Below are positions 12,127 through 28,014 of a DNA stretch of 64,000 nucleotides, in pieces. The notes below the pieces were generated by a model. It was not told where the DNA came from. It was given only the letters and a program-made list of their open reading frames with translations, and made no database searches. This stretch comes from Conoideocrella luteorostrata (Eukaryota > Ascomycota > Sordariomycetes > Hypocreales > Clavicipitaceae). A program made the position numbers and the translations under genes. The number at the start of each line of letters is the position of its first letter. Positions within the stretch are counted from its first letter, which is position 1. The stretch lies in the NCBI GenBank assembly GCA_032433595.1, contig JASWJB010000141.1, positions 39,960 to 103,959 on the forward strand. Reading direction: 5' to 3'.

Positions 12127-13305
12127 CTATGCCTTCCATGCGGTGACAATGTAAACCACATCCTCATCAGCGACAACATGACTCAATCCCACTCTCTGCG
12201 GGATATGTCTCGCGCTAGCTCCCCATACCAGCGCATACTTGAAGGTATCCTTGAGAGTCCGATGAACTCTGTCACACACATCCTCAATCGTGCTGTTGCT
12301 CCGTACAATCAACGCCTCCTCGAAGTCGGGGTCCACGCCCTTACGCTTCGTATATATCCTGATAAGCTTGAGTTCCTTCCAGCACCGATCAATCACATCC
12401 TGAATGCCCAAGTCCAGCTCGCAGCTCATGACGACCGTTTGCGGCTCTCGCGCCAGGCTGTCGAGAAAGTCCAGAGAAACGCTATCGATTTTGTTGTACA
12501 CGTAGAGACACTTGATGTACTTGCGGTGGTCTTTCATGATGACGTCAATGAAGTCGTCGACCGTGGCGTACTCGTCACGCACCAGGACTTCGCAGTTGAG
12601 GATTTTGTAGTCGCGGAGGATGTTGTAGAGCATTTTTTCGTCGAGGTATTTAGGGGGTGTTTGGAAAGTGATCTTCATGCCGCCTGCTTTTTTGGGCTTC
12701 AGGTATATGTTTCTGATAGTGGTGTGTTAGTTACTGCTGTGAATAATCTCTGAATGAACCCACTACGATGAGAGAGATAACCAAAAAGAAAAAAAAAAAA
12801 AATAGAATACATACGGCGGCTCGCGATTTAGTCGAATTCCCACGGCTTCCAGTTCCGCTTCCAGGAGAGCTCGTTGCTCGGCTCTCTTGGTGGCGTCGAG
12901 AACCATCAGAATCAGGTCGCTCGTCTTGGCGGCGGAAATGACTTGTCGGCCGCGACCTTTGCCCTCGGCGGCACCTTCGATGATACCAGGAAGATCGAGG
13001 AGTTGGATCTCTGCGCCGCCATACTCGAGCACGCCTGGGATGGCTGTGAGAGTGGTGAAGGCATAGGAGGCGACTTCGGATCTTGTCTTGGTGACTTTTG
13101 ATAGGAACGTCGACTTGCCGACGGATGGAAAGCCCACGAGGGAGATTCGCGCGTCGCCGCTCTTGCTGACGTCGAAGCCGGAACCGCCGCCGCTGCCGGC
13201 GCCGGGCGCGGGTTCTAGTAATTGGGCGCGAAGGCGGGCGAGTTTACTGTTTGGAAGAGGGTCGTCGTGAGTTTTTGGCAATGGTATGGGCTTGTTTGAT
13301 GGGTA

Positions 13306-13372
<67 letters not shown>

Positions 13373-13779
13373 TGTGTGTGTGAGTGTGAGACAGGGTTGA
13401 GACGTACCCTTTTAATAGGCCCAAGTGATATTCTCCAAGGTGTTAACGGGGTATAAGAGGCCTATGAGTGAACAGCAGGATGAGCATACCTGTGGCCTTA
13501 TTTTCTGTATTTTAGTTAGCATGTAAAACGGTTGCTGGGTGAGTTGCGAGCATTATTTGAGACTATGTATCCCTGGATTTAAAAATTCTTTCAAGGGATG
13601 ATGGAACTAATTCAATCAAGGGTCACATATGGGAAAGTCTATGTCCCGAGTGCGCATGTTGTGGTGCTTACTTTGGGTCCTTCTCATCTCATCCTCAATC
13701 CTGCTCTGGTTAGCTCGTGTGAGGGTAAAAGGGTCATAAGCGCAACCAACTCCTTAATCTTCTCTGTAATGTTGACCAT
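12127..13779 (-). CDS. RBG2: DRG2/Rbg2-type translation-associated GTPase
   Basis: Six exons on the minus strand: 13779-13751, 13700-13672, 13504-13490, 13432-13408, 13246-12815, 12712-12127; about 371 residues. DRG2/Rbg2 GTPases bind ribosomes with a Gir2-type partner and support translation. The four short 5' exons (29, 29, 15 and 25 nt) rebuild the conserved N-terminus [20 protein letters not shown], with [15 protein letters not shown] following across the exon 4/5 junction. Then come the P-loop GFPSVGKST, switch region [22 protein letters not shown], the NKID motif and a C-terminal TGS domain ending in [22 protein letters not shown] and [13 protein letters not shown] place it with DRG2 rather than DRG1. 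The third intron ends in an unusual GAG acceptor; the first, second and third introns have good branch sites (CTAAC, CTAAC, TTAAC). Confidence 0.93.
13307..13382. repeat. (GA)n(TG)n microsatellite in RBG2 intron 4
   Basis: A run of about 31 AG units (13309-13370) passes directly into TG units (13371-13382). On the RBG2 sense strand it is a (CA)n(CT)n pyrimidine-rich tract inside intron 4 (13247-13407), which could act as an extended polypyrimidine tract. Confidence 0.95.
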
Positions 13780-14178
13780 CGTCCGATCCCTTTATTTATA
13801 GACGGCCTTGCCGTCTCTTCACTGACACAGGAATGATTACAAGGTGCTGAGGGCGTGGCCGATCGACAATTGCGACTACTCTTCGTTGCTGGATAGTTAG
13901 ATTCAAGATTAGATAGAGTGGGATGGTAGTTGAACGGCGGGACTGTGGGCAGAATCGACATTGCGGGGCCGAGCAAACGCTGCGGACGAGCACACCGCCT
14001 GCCGCTTCTTGCACGCCGGGCGCTGACGACACGCCATGAACGCCACCAAAACTTTTTCCGTTTAGCAGCCTTGTCGCGACGACGCCACACCTACGTGCAT
14101 TGGGGCCTGCTCAACCTGGACCCTCAAGAGTCTTGTTGCTCAGCTACAACCAGCAATTCGTCAGGTCAGAGCAGCGCA
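13780..14178. promoter_or_regulatory. divergent promoter region RBG2 / CWC2
   Basis: About 400 bp separates the two divergent start codons (RBG2 at 13779, CWC2 at 14179). A TATTTATAG stretch lies at 13793-13801, close to the RBG2 start. An open frame continues upstream of the CWC2 ATG from 13930, but its residues look non-coding and the conserved protein starts at MSDHDDQ. Confidence 0.45.
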
Positions 14179-14826
14179 ATGTCCGACCACGATGATCAAA
14201 GTCCCACGGTGCTTGCGCCTGAAGGCGACGCAGCCGAGCCCATGGCGGTAGCAACAACGGAGAAAAAGACGACGGTCAAGAAGATTATCCGCAAGAAGAA
14301 ACGCCTTGCCAAGGACGAACCACCGGCATTGCTGAGACGCCCTGCAAGAGTGCAGATGGACCCCAGCGAATTCACATCAGAACCGCCTCCGCAAATAGGC
14401 ACGACTTTTAATATCTGGTACAACAAGTGGGCAGGGGGAGACAGGGAAGCCCAGCAGCAGACGAAGGCCAAGGGGCGCTGCAACATCGCGACCGATAGCG
14501 GATTCACGACCAGTGACAGTGGAAGCTATTTCTGCTTGCGCTTTGCTCGGGGGATCTGCCCGCTTGGCCGGGACTGCATGAGCATGCACCGACTGCCGGG
14601 AATGTTTGACCTGTTCAACCCCAACGTTGACTGCTTTGGTAGAGAAAAGTTCAGTGATTACAGAGATGATATGGGAGGCGTGGGAAGTTTTATGCGCCAA
14701 AACAGGACTATCTACGTGGGACGTATTCATGTGTCTGAAGACATTGAGGAGATTGTGGCGCGTCATTTCGCGGAATGGGGGCAAGTCGAGAGAAGTATGG
14801 ACTTAAGACCTCCTTTCCCTACCTCC

Positions 14827-14861
<35 letters not shown>

Positions 14862-15509
14862 TCGGTTTTTTGACACTTGGGAAAGTCCATACTAATATTT
14901 TGGTCAGTTCGAGTACTTCGAGACAAGGGAGTCGGCTTCATAACATATACTAACGAGGCCAACGCACAATTCGCCAGAGAAGCAATGGCCCACCAGTCGC
15001 TCGATCATGACGAGATTCTCAACGTACGATGGGCCACGGCCGATCCTAACCCGATGGCGAAGGCCAGAGAAGCGCGGCTGGTTGAGGAACAGGCTGCAGA
15101 GGCTGTTCGCAGGGCGCTCCCCGCAGAATTCGTGGCCGAAATCGAGGGCAAGGATCCTGAGGCTAGGAAGAGGAGGCGCATCGAAAGCGGCTATGGGTTG
15201 GACGGCTACGAAGCACCGGATAATGTGCATTTCGCTCGTGGCAGGAATGCTGTGAATCCCGTCGGACGGGATGGCTTCGAAGTGGAATACCAGGAACGTC
15301 TCATGATTGAAGATGGTCAACCAGCTTCGGAAGCACTGGAAATAACAACGACGACGGCACAAGCAGCGGCACCGGGGAAAGCTGGCATCTTTTCAGGCAG
15401 CACTTTGGCGGCTCTAAGCAAAGCCAAAGTATCTGTATCTTCAAAACCAAAGGCAGCTGCTTCTACGGGCCCTCTTGTATCTTATGACAGCGACAGTGAC
15501 GACGAATAG
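14179..15509 (+). CDS. CWC2: pre-mRNA splicing factor Cwc2 (NTC complex)
   Basis: Exons 14179-14794 and 14908-15509; about 405 residues. Cwc2 belongs to the Prp19 (NTC) complex and contacts U6 snRNA near the spliceosome active site. The sequence shows the Torus region with IGTTFNIWYNKWAGGDR, then a CCCH zinc finger in FCLRFARGICPLGRDCMSMH, the linker LFNPNVDCFGREKFSDYRDD and an RRM. The RRM's RNP2 (RTIYVGRI) is in exon 1 and its RNP1 (KGVGFITYTNEANAQ) in exon 2. The intron is needed to join QVER to IRVLRDK and contains a (TTTC)n repeat before its CAG acceptor. The C-terminus ends in an acidic SDSDDE tail. The start at 14179 is chosen over upstream in-frame sequence because conservation begins there. 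Confidence 0.95.
14826..14864. repeat. (TTTC)n microsatellite in CWC2 intron
   Basis: About nine tandem TTTC units in the single CWC2 intron (14795-14907), upstream of an ACTAAT branch site and a TCAG acceptor. It probably forms part of the polypyrimidine tract. Confidence 0.95.
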
Positions 15510-15635
15510 GCGTTTTGATATTGTTTCCATTGTATACACTACATGTACAATTCTTTATACCAAAAATAATGATACCACCATTGATAGAGGAACTTGCTGT
15601 TCCTCCAGACTCGTGTGCTCTTCCACGCTTTCCTT

Positions 15636-16578
15636 TTAACTGTTAAAAATCCGTGAATAAAGCAGCTCATGCCTCCCAATCCACAAATCCATAACTGGCA
15701 CGCTCTGCCCAGCTTCCTCAACCCGTGTGTCCCACTCTCTCTCTATCACTCTCGTAATCAGCCTCTGCACCTCCTCCCCGGCCAACACCTTCTGCGCCTG
15801 GTACGGCCCAAACATGCTGGCCCTCACCGCCGCTGACACCAGCGCCTTGACATGACTCACCATGTACATATACGCTGTCTGCTGCACGGTCAGTCCTACA
15901 ATGGCGCAAATCACCCCAAAAAGAGGCGCCAAGTGCGCCGACACGGGGGGCACCTCATCTGCTGAGCCGTCCCTGAGGAGCGAGCTGAACTCCCGGAGGA
16001 CCCCTAGATTTGCCGTCCGGGGCAAGGTCTTGCTGAACGACCGCTCCCAGATGGATAGGAGGGCGCGACCCTGGGCGACGCTGGCTCGTCGGCCGACGGT
16101 GCATATGACGGCCGCGTCGAGCTGATCGTCGAGAGAAACGAGGGATGATGGATCACGATGGCCGGCGAGGACAAACGGCAGGGTGGTGGCTGCGAAGGAG
16201 GACAGTGAGAGGGGGAGAAAGGACGAGAATGTGGTGCGTCGGGGCGAGTGGGCGAGATAGGACTCCAGGCCACTGCTGAATGCGAAAGAGCCGATGGGCA
16301 GTTGGGAGTCGGAGAGGAGGAGGAGATAGTGAGTTGGGGAATCAAGCGGAGCTGTTGTAAGTGGGGGTGTGAGCTCCAGGCTCTGGGCTCGAAGGAAGTC
16401 GAGGAGGTTGAGTTGTGAACTTACACTTTGAAGACGGTGAGGCCAGGGACCCGTTATCGGAAGATGCCAAGCATGTTTTGTTCAGACGCACTTTGGCGGC
16501 AGCAAGGCGCTGCTCTAATTCGGCAATTTCGTTTTGGATGGCTTGTTCGGAATCCGCGACATCGTGATTTTGTTCCAT
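15636..16578 (-). CDS. ureF: urease accessory protein UreF
   Basis: Two minus-strand exons, 16578-16425 and 16351-15636; about 289 residues. UreF works with UreD/UreH and UreG to load nickel into apo-urease in the cytosol. The first exon encodes an N-terminal extension with a helical part (EIAELEQRLAAAKVRL). The second starts PLDSPTHYLLLLSDSQLPIG and continues SFAFSSGLESYLAHSP, the family hallmark. Later motifs are SAAVRASMFGPYQAQKVL and the C-terminal PVMDLWIGRHELLYSRIFNS. The frame that looks longest across 16004-16345 is a wrong-frame shadow; the true frame continues without a break from 16351. It is convergent with CWC2, with only 126 bp between stops. A urease system is implied elsewhere in the genome. 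Confidence 0.92.
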
Positions 16579-16889
16579 TGAGTGGTGTAGCGGTATTACA
16601 TTGCAAGTGCAAGTGAGGAATGCAAGTAACTATGTCACACGAAGTGTAAGGTGGGTCGTTGTATAAGTTATCAACATCGGAGGCGGGCGACCGCGCCTCC
16701 ATCCATGTGTATGACCATGTTGCCTACAAGTGCTACATAGTCGTTTTCCAGCACAGCCAGGCCGTATAATTTGCTTGTAAGTCGCAGAGACCAAAGAACA
16801 AAAAAAGCGACTGATCCATTTACCCATAACACCACGCTCAATTCGACTTCGAAGGAAACAAAAAAAAAAAAACAGGTATCATGCATAAT
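16579..16889. other. short intergenic region between two minus-strand genes
   Basis: Contains the promoter of ureF and the 3' flank of the spindle-pole gene, with a poly(A) run on the plus strand near 16860. I see no gene. Confidence 0.5.
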
Positions 16890-18910
16890 TCAGACTGGCC
16901 GGACATTCTCTTTCCCGCCGGCGCCACTTTGGCTGCGGAGCTTCTTCTTCTCTGCCATTCTCTTTTCAATTCTTGCAAGAGCTGCCGCTCGTCTTTCCGG
17001 AGGCAGTGCGCTTCTTGACGCGTTGCCTTCTAATGAATCGATAATATGATTATTGGGTCCTGGACCACCAAGTCGAGCAAATCGATCCGACAAAAGATCT
17101 ACCTCGCCATTTTCTTCGGCTTCCGAGATATTTTTATGTCGATTCATTGTCTTTGCTAATGCAGGAAGCTCTGGTGCCACAATGCCTTTTGACTTGTCAC
17201 CGTGTATCCGTCTTGCTACGTCTTCTCGGTTGTAAACACGGTTTCTTGGCGACCGAGGCACAAATGGCTGCCACTTAGGCTTGGCAAGATGCGCTCGATC
17301 ACCTCCATTGGACATTTTAGGCTCTGGAGCAGCAAGCGCAGCGTCATCCACGAATTTTTGCCGCAAAGTTCGCGTCTGTGCCTGGGGCTTGTCCAAGTTG
17401 TTGGTTTCATCTAGACTTCGTCGCTCTGATGTTTGCACGGCGTCCCTCATGAGCTCGTCTGATTTCGTCTCCTTAATTTTGTCATTACTCAGTGTGTTTG
17501 GATGCCAGCTATGCGGTCTTGCTTGACCCAATCCGGCTGCCTTTAGCGACTTCACTTCCTTTTTGAGATCGGCAATTTTCGTGTGTGCACGCTCTAGAAC
17601 TGCTTTGGTATCCGTATGATGAATATCACTCTCCTTCCTGAAAGCCTCAAAGTCCGTTTGAAGCTGTCGAATTTCTTCGTCTTTCCGCTTCGACTCTTCC
17701 ATGGCTGTTTTTAGCAAAGCACGCAACTCTTGTGCTCTTGGTCCGCTGGTAGTTGCTCGCGCCTCCTCCTTCTCACTAACAACCAACTTTAGTTCGGCCT
17801 TTTTAAGTTGCATTTTCAGTCCGAAAACCTCATCTCGCAACGAACTGAGCTCCTTCAGCTGAGACCTTGCCCGCCGTAGTTCCCGACGAGTTTCGGTCAA
17901 CATTTTTTGCGTTGCTGATATAGACGGAGTAGACGCATATCGACGGCGTGGTGTGTCGTTCCCAGTTGCATTGTCCCGATTCATGTGCAGCTCTTCCATT
18001 TGCGACTCCAGCTCTTGCACACGATGGCGATATTGCGCGGCAAGAGTCGTTTGCTTGGTAAGTTTCCCCACTAGCTCTGTAGGATCCTCCCCTGATGATT
18101 GTCGATGCTGCGTGACAATTTGAGATGCATTTTCTGCTATCTTCCTTTCCATGTTGATAACCCGTTGTTGTTCGTCCCTAAGCCGTTCGGCAAGCTCAAT
18201 AGCCTCGGCGTCCTTTTGCTGTGCGTAAGATTTTGCCAGTTGCTTATACTTGAGCAATTTCTCCAGCTCAGCTCTTGCTTCCTGGTGGTATTTGAGAAAC
18301 TCTTCTTTCCAGAATCGACCGGATTGGGAATGCGGCTCGTTCAAGTCTGTTGTGATATCGTGAGAACTGCACCCTTCTTCTTCTTCGTCTTCTTCTTCTT
18401 CCCACTCATCGTCCGATAAATTGATTTCTTCGGGAACAGAATTCGATTGTGGCTTGGAGTCTGGCACCATCGCCGGGTCCTCTGCCTCTGTCGCCTCGTC
18501 CACCTCCGTTATTCGATCAAGATCAGTCACGGAGCCTCCGGGAACATCGTGACCAAAGGAAACGCGCTTTCTCCTCGACGTTCCGGTCCCGGGTGTGAGA
18601 AGAATACCCTGCGGCTTCGATGGTGTCTCAGACGATCGCTGCGATGCAGTTTTCGATTTGCCCGATAGTGAGGCTTTGCCTCGTGTGCCCCGGCGGTCAT
18701 CGTTTCGTTTTGACGGCGTGCCAAACAAGGCGCTCTTGAACGCTCTGGCAGCAAACACAGGCGCAGGAGTATCTGGCTGATCGATTTGTGTCGTATCTTT
18801 GCGAAAAAATTGTCAACATTTATTCCTCATTACAAAGACTGTTTTTCGTACGCACCTCCGTCACCCGACTCGGGCGCGTTCTCGCCGCGTTTCAACATCC
18901 ACCCAAGCAT
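16890..18910 (-). CDS. Cut12-type spindle pole body protein
   Basis: Two minus-strand exons, 18910-18856 and 18796-16890; about 653 residues. The small first exon encodes MLGWMLKRGENAPESGDGG-like sequence and joins through a GTGCGT...AAAG intron to DTTQIDQPDTPAPVFAARAF. Cut12-family proteins sit at the spindle pole body and help activate it for bipolar spindle formation. After a basic, Ser/Thr-rich N-terminus and an acidic patch (EEEEDEEEE) comes the conserved RFWKEEFLKYHQEARAELEK segment, followed by about 250 residues of predicted coiled coil. The C-terminus is basic and contains ALARIEKRMAEKKKLRSQSG. The family name is inferred from the FWKEEFLKY block and the architecture. Several SP/TP sites fit CDK control, but that is inference. 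Confidence 0.82.
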
Positions 18911-19615
18911 TTTGACCGCGCGCAACAAGAATGATTGTTCCCCCCAGAGAGACAAAAAGCAAGAATAAGTTTCAATGAGATGTGCCTGCTATCTCAGAAT
19001 ATTCCGGGCATCGATTAACGCTCAACAGGGAGAGCAGAAACAAACTGGTCTCGTTGCCGCGAATTGGCTAAATCGTATGGATGTTGTAATTGTTTACTTT
19101 GGACGGCCTGACTAGGAACAGCGCTGTGGGGCTGTTGTTGACTGGTGTTTTGTCGTCCGAAGGTGACATGCTGGGTGTCGGGGGCATGGCTGCGGCAAGG
19201 AGATTTTAGCGCTCTTCCACGCCCTGCCGCCTGCAGCCTGTTTGACTCGCATCTCGGTTCAGCCCTGCTAGCTGGCTGCGGTGTATTCCGTAATCGACCT
19301 CAGCTGTTCGGTCAAGTGGGAAGTTTGGCTCATAGCGAGGTTACTCCTAGTTAATGGCGGGCTCATCCGACACCGCCTCTGCACTGCTGGAGATCTCACA
19401 GCCCACGACGCTCTGTACCCCGCTATCTTGAGCACGAGTGCGCCGCTATCGATATACAAACCTCAAGCGCCGTAGTCAATTCGTCTGCTTTTGTTTTTCC
19501 CTTCCTGTAACAATTGGCCAGTTTTCCATTATTTTTAACGCATCGTTCGCCATGGCTTCGTCTGAGTAAAGCGTCGCGGCCTAGGCTGTGACTTTTACCT
19601 GAACCTCACGCGATC
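18911..19615. promoter_or_regulatory. divergent promoter region Cut12-type gene / GCN2
   Basis: About 700 bp between the divergent starts at 18910 (minus) and 19616 (plus). The part nearest GCN2 is its probable leader and holds a five-codon upstream ORF (19552-19569). No GCN4-type TGACTCA site is obvious. Other open frames have no recognisable product. Confidence 0.5.
19552..19569 (+). promoter_or_regulatory. candidate upstream ORF in the GCN2 leader
   Basis: ATG GCT TCG TCT GAG TAA (peptide MASSE) in good context (CGCCATGG) ends 46 nt before the GCN2 start codon and is out of frame with it. If the transcript begins upstream, scanning ribosomes would meet it first. The transcript start is not known from sequence. 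Confidence 0.5.
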
Positions 19616-24734
<5,119 letters not shown>

Positions 24735-26356
24735 GGCAGACTGTCCGGGCGTCAACGTTGGTTGATCCTGGCGGCTAGGTGCATAACCGTGTTTTTCCTT
24801 TAAAAGCATATTTTAGGGTATCCTGGCCGGTGTTGGTTAGACGGTGCATCTTGAGCGGTACCTTGTTTTGTCCGAATTTCAAGAGTTTTCTCATGAAGTT
24901 TGAAGACATGTATTTAGGCGTAAATAACGTGCTCAAAGAAATGTGTTGTGATGTAGCATGCGCCTCTCCAGCCACGGCTATCTCGATTTTAATACTGCTG
25001 TCTTGTCACCGGCAATCATAGAGATCTTGAATGGCGGCGAACCATGTTGATTCGATAAGAAACCTGGCGCGACGCCTCATCTTTGACAGTATGTACTCCG
25101 TAGATAACCATCCAATCAGGTAAAACTGCTGTGCGTGGGTATTGTTCTCGTCAGGCACGCCTCGAGTCAGGCGGCATGCGAGTACATTCATGCCCAATTC
25201 ACTGAGGTCCTGGAAAATGTAAAACTCTTCAAGGAAATGTCAATAAAAGGGCAGGATACTCAGTTAGCAGCTGGCTGCTTGTATGCGACCAACTGTACGG
25301 AGTACAGAGGATATTCACTCTATGCCGGAACAGGGCGGTTCTGTTTCTAGCGTTTAGCACAATAGAACTAATCATACGGAGTACTGTTTCTTCTCTCCTT
25401 ATATATATATATATTTTCCCTTCCTTCCCTCCTTCCTTTTGTTCCCCTTTTTTTCCTTTTCCCCTTCCTTCCTTCTTTTTCTTCCTTTCTATTTTATAAC
25501 AAAAACAGGGGCAAATGCAGGAGCCAGAAGAGAGGCAGCTAGCGCAGAACTCCTAGGACCCGGATAGGTAAAGGGCGGTGGAGTCGGGCATGGCACTTGA
25601 CAGAGCGGCATTAGGCGCCATCGTGGGCCGGTCTGAGATGCTTACCATGTATTGCTTCTTCGTACGACGGGACATGTATCGTAAAAGAGGTAACGAGACT
25701 CGTCCGTCCTCGTTGTCATACTACCGCTGGCAGCAGGTACTGACGCGGTCAGGCTCGTAGCAGGTCATTGATTGGAACCAGCGAGTAAGTAGAGCACGAC
25801 GGAGGCTCAACTGTTCTGGTGCCAGGTCTGGTCCGAGGACCCGCCCTAGAGTGTGACGAGGAGGGCCGGGGCCGGCAACCCTTTGAAAACTAACTTTGAG
25901 CAGTGGCAGCCAGCTGATGCCGTCACTCCCGCCGCCTCATCCTCGTGTCTCTCCCGTCTTCCAATTTTGACTCCTTTCACACACAACTGCTGATAAACAT
26001 TTCCGCAAGAGCGAGACATCTGATCAGTCCTTGCCAGATTCACTCCCACGACTTTCCCGTGCAGCCAGGCCCCTCGCGGCGTTTGGGAAGACTACTCCGT
26101 GCTGGCTCTTTTAAACCTCAATCTTCGTACTAAAGGCGATCCGCCCTGATGAAGCCAACTTGATCGTCCCCCCCCCCTCTTCATCGCCTTGACACGTCCT
26201 GCAAGTGACAAGCAAGCACCCATCGCTCGCTTCTTTTAAACAGGGGGCGACACAAGCCCTCTTCTTTTTTTTTTTTTTCCTTTTTAGAAGTGGTCTCTAG
26301 CAATCTAAGCCTGCGATTGCAGAGAAACGCAGTCAAATCCGAACTGTAGCGTTGTC
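24735..26356. other. long intergenic region GCN2 - CDC34
   Basis: About 1.6 kb with no gene I can support. Three copies of the dispersed motif lie at 25093-25102, 25295-25305 and 25375-25384. A long pyrimidine-rich tract follows at about 25388-25493, then a second T-rich tract at 26263-26285 in the probable CDC34 leader. Open frames of 60-80 codons here have no recognisable product. Confidence 0.55.
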
Positions 26357-27164
26357 ATGGCACAGAAACGTTTGATGCAAGAGCTTTACGCTCTACAGAA
26401 GGAGAAATGGATTCATATTGAGGTTGGTTGAGTATTTTTTGTGGCGGAGGACTGTTGGAATATCGAGACTGACCTTGGCTGCAGACCAATGAGTCTAGTA
26501 TCCTGCACTGGAAGGTTGGCCTTTGGGTTGTAAACCCAGATAGTATTTGGCACGGTGCATATCTTCAAGTACGAACGAGTCTATGCAAATGAATAGGACT
26601 GATTGATGAGCAGCAAATGCTAATACTGGTAAACAGGCTGAAATGCGATTCCCCGGCGAGTACCCTTACCAACCGCCTGCTTTCAGATTTCTCACCAAGA
26701 GAATTTGTCATCCTAACGTATATTCCGACGGTAACCTATGCATCTCTATCCTGCACAAACCAGGGGATGATGAACAGTCAGGTGAATTGGCGAGCGAGAG
26801 ATGGAACGTGTTGCATGGAGTCGAATCCGTTCTCCGGTCCGTGCTACTCCTGATGGACGATCCTGAAATCAACTCGCCAGCCAACGTAGACGCTGCCGTA
26901 CTTTATCGTGACAACCGAGGGCTATACAACATCATGGCCAGGAAAATTGTAGCAGAGTCGCAGACAGAAATCCCTGACGGCGTGAGGATGCCTACATCAA
27001 CTGAGTTGGTCTCTGCTCCGGTAAAGCCCATCGAAGACGACGCCGACTTCTGGAATATGAGTGATGGAGAGGAAGACTTTGGAGGTAGCGACAGTGACGA
27101 GGATATGGGCGATTTTGAAGAGGAGGACGACGATGACGATGACGATGACGACGAGGCAAAATAA
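26357..27164 (+). CDS. CDC34: ubiquitin-conjugating enzyme E2, Cdc34 type
   Basis: Three exons: 26357-26422, 26485-26568, 26637-27164; about 225 residues. Cdc34 is the E2 of SCF ubiquitin ligases, building K48 chains on cell-cycle regulators. The UBC fold starts MAQKRLMQELYAL. The HPN motif is in ICHPNVYSDGN and the catalytic Cys is in GNLCISILH (residue 85). The acidic-loop insertion typical of Cdc34/Ubc7 follows (KPGDDEQSGELASERWN), then INSPANVDAAV. The C-terminal tail is strongly acidic (DSDEDMGDFEEED followed by a run of Asp), as in Cdc34, where it binds the Cul1 basic canyon. The acidic loop is shared with Ubc7/UBE2G enzymes, but the acidic tail favours Cdc34. Downstream is a UIM-containing protein, which may be coincidence. 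Confidence 0.92.
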
Positions 27165-28014
27165 CCTGGCTGGGGATCGCAGCACCATCGCACTCGGAAA
27201 TTGGCACTCTTGCGGCATAGCGGAGGTAACTTTGATTAACGGATGGCGTTTTATTTGCACATCATGAGAAACGTGGTTCTGGCTGTTACTTGGGTTTGCA
27301 GAGCATGTTGGAGATGGAAGGAATAAAGGCGAACCGGCTCTTTTGGGCGTTGAGGCAGCCCTAGTCGCAGCGCTGGGCGTAACTAGGCATGGAACATAGG
27401 CAGGCGTACAAATGCGTTAGCATTGAGATTTACTTCCCTTGGATGTTGTCCGATTTGACCCTCTGTAGATAATGGCAATGCCTATGACGCTATTCCATGA
27501 TGAATCAGTGAGGTGCAGATGATGCCTTTGTCATGGCTGGCGCTCTCCCCGACAATGCTTTGTTTGGAAGTGAAAATGGTCATCGCTGAAGTGTGCATTG
27601 CATATATTACCCGTAGTGACTTCGCCATGAGGCTTTATTTTGCCATGTTCAGTATCACAAGGAGAAAGGATGATGTCCGATACCGTCCAAAAGGGACCGG
27701 AGGCGCCACTGCCGGCTTCTCCAAGTGAGTGGCCACTACTCCGTACTCCGTAGTTACGTACACGAGTACCTAGGTACTAAGGCAGCTGCCGTAGAGCGCC
27801 GAAGCTACCACTGCTGCCGCTGCCGCTGCTGTCCGGAACATGGGCCAAATCAGTGCAAACGTCAGCAGAGCTCTCCAGCCTTGGTCACCTTCTGGCATTA
27901 ATACAAGTCCAGTGGTGGGCTACCATCATCCGCGAACTCATCAAATATCCCACTACATTTATCGCATTCTATCCCTCACAAACCGCCGATTTTGCCACCG
28001 TCAAGGTTGCCAAA
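27165..28014. other. intergenic region CDC34 - UIM gene
   Basis: About 850 bp with no supported gene. A doubled motif TACTCCGTACTCCGTA lies at 27737-27752, some 260 bp before the next start codon. In-frame open sequence upstream of 28015 lacks an ATG. Confidence 0.5.

Noticed and set aside
16004..16345. 113-codon minus-strand Pro/Ser-rich frame
   Set aside because: Wrong frame over UreF exon 2; the correct frame gives the UreF hallmark motifs.
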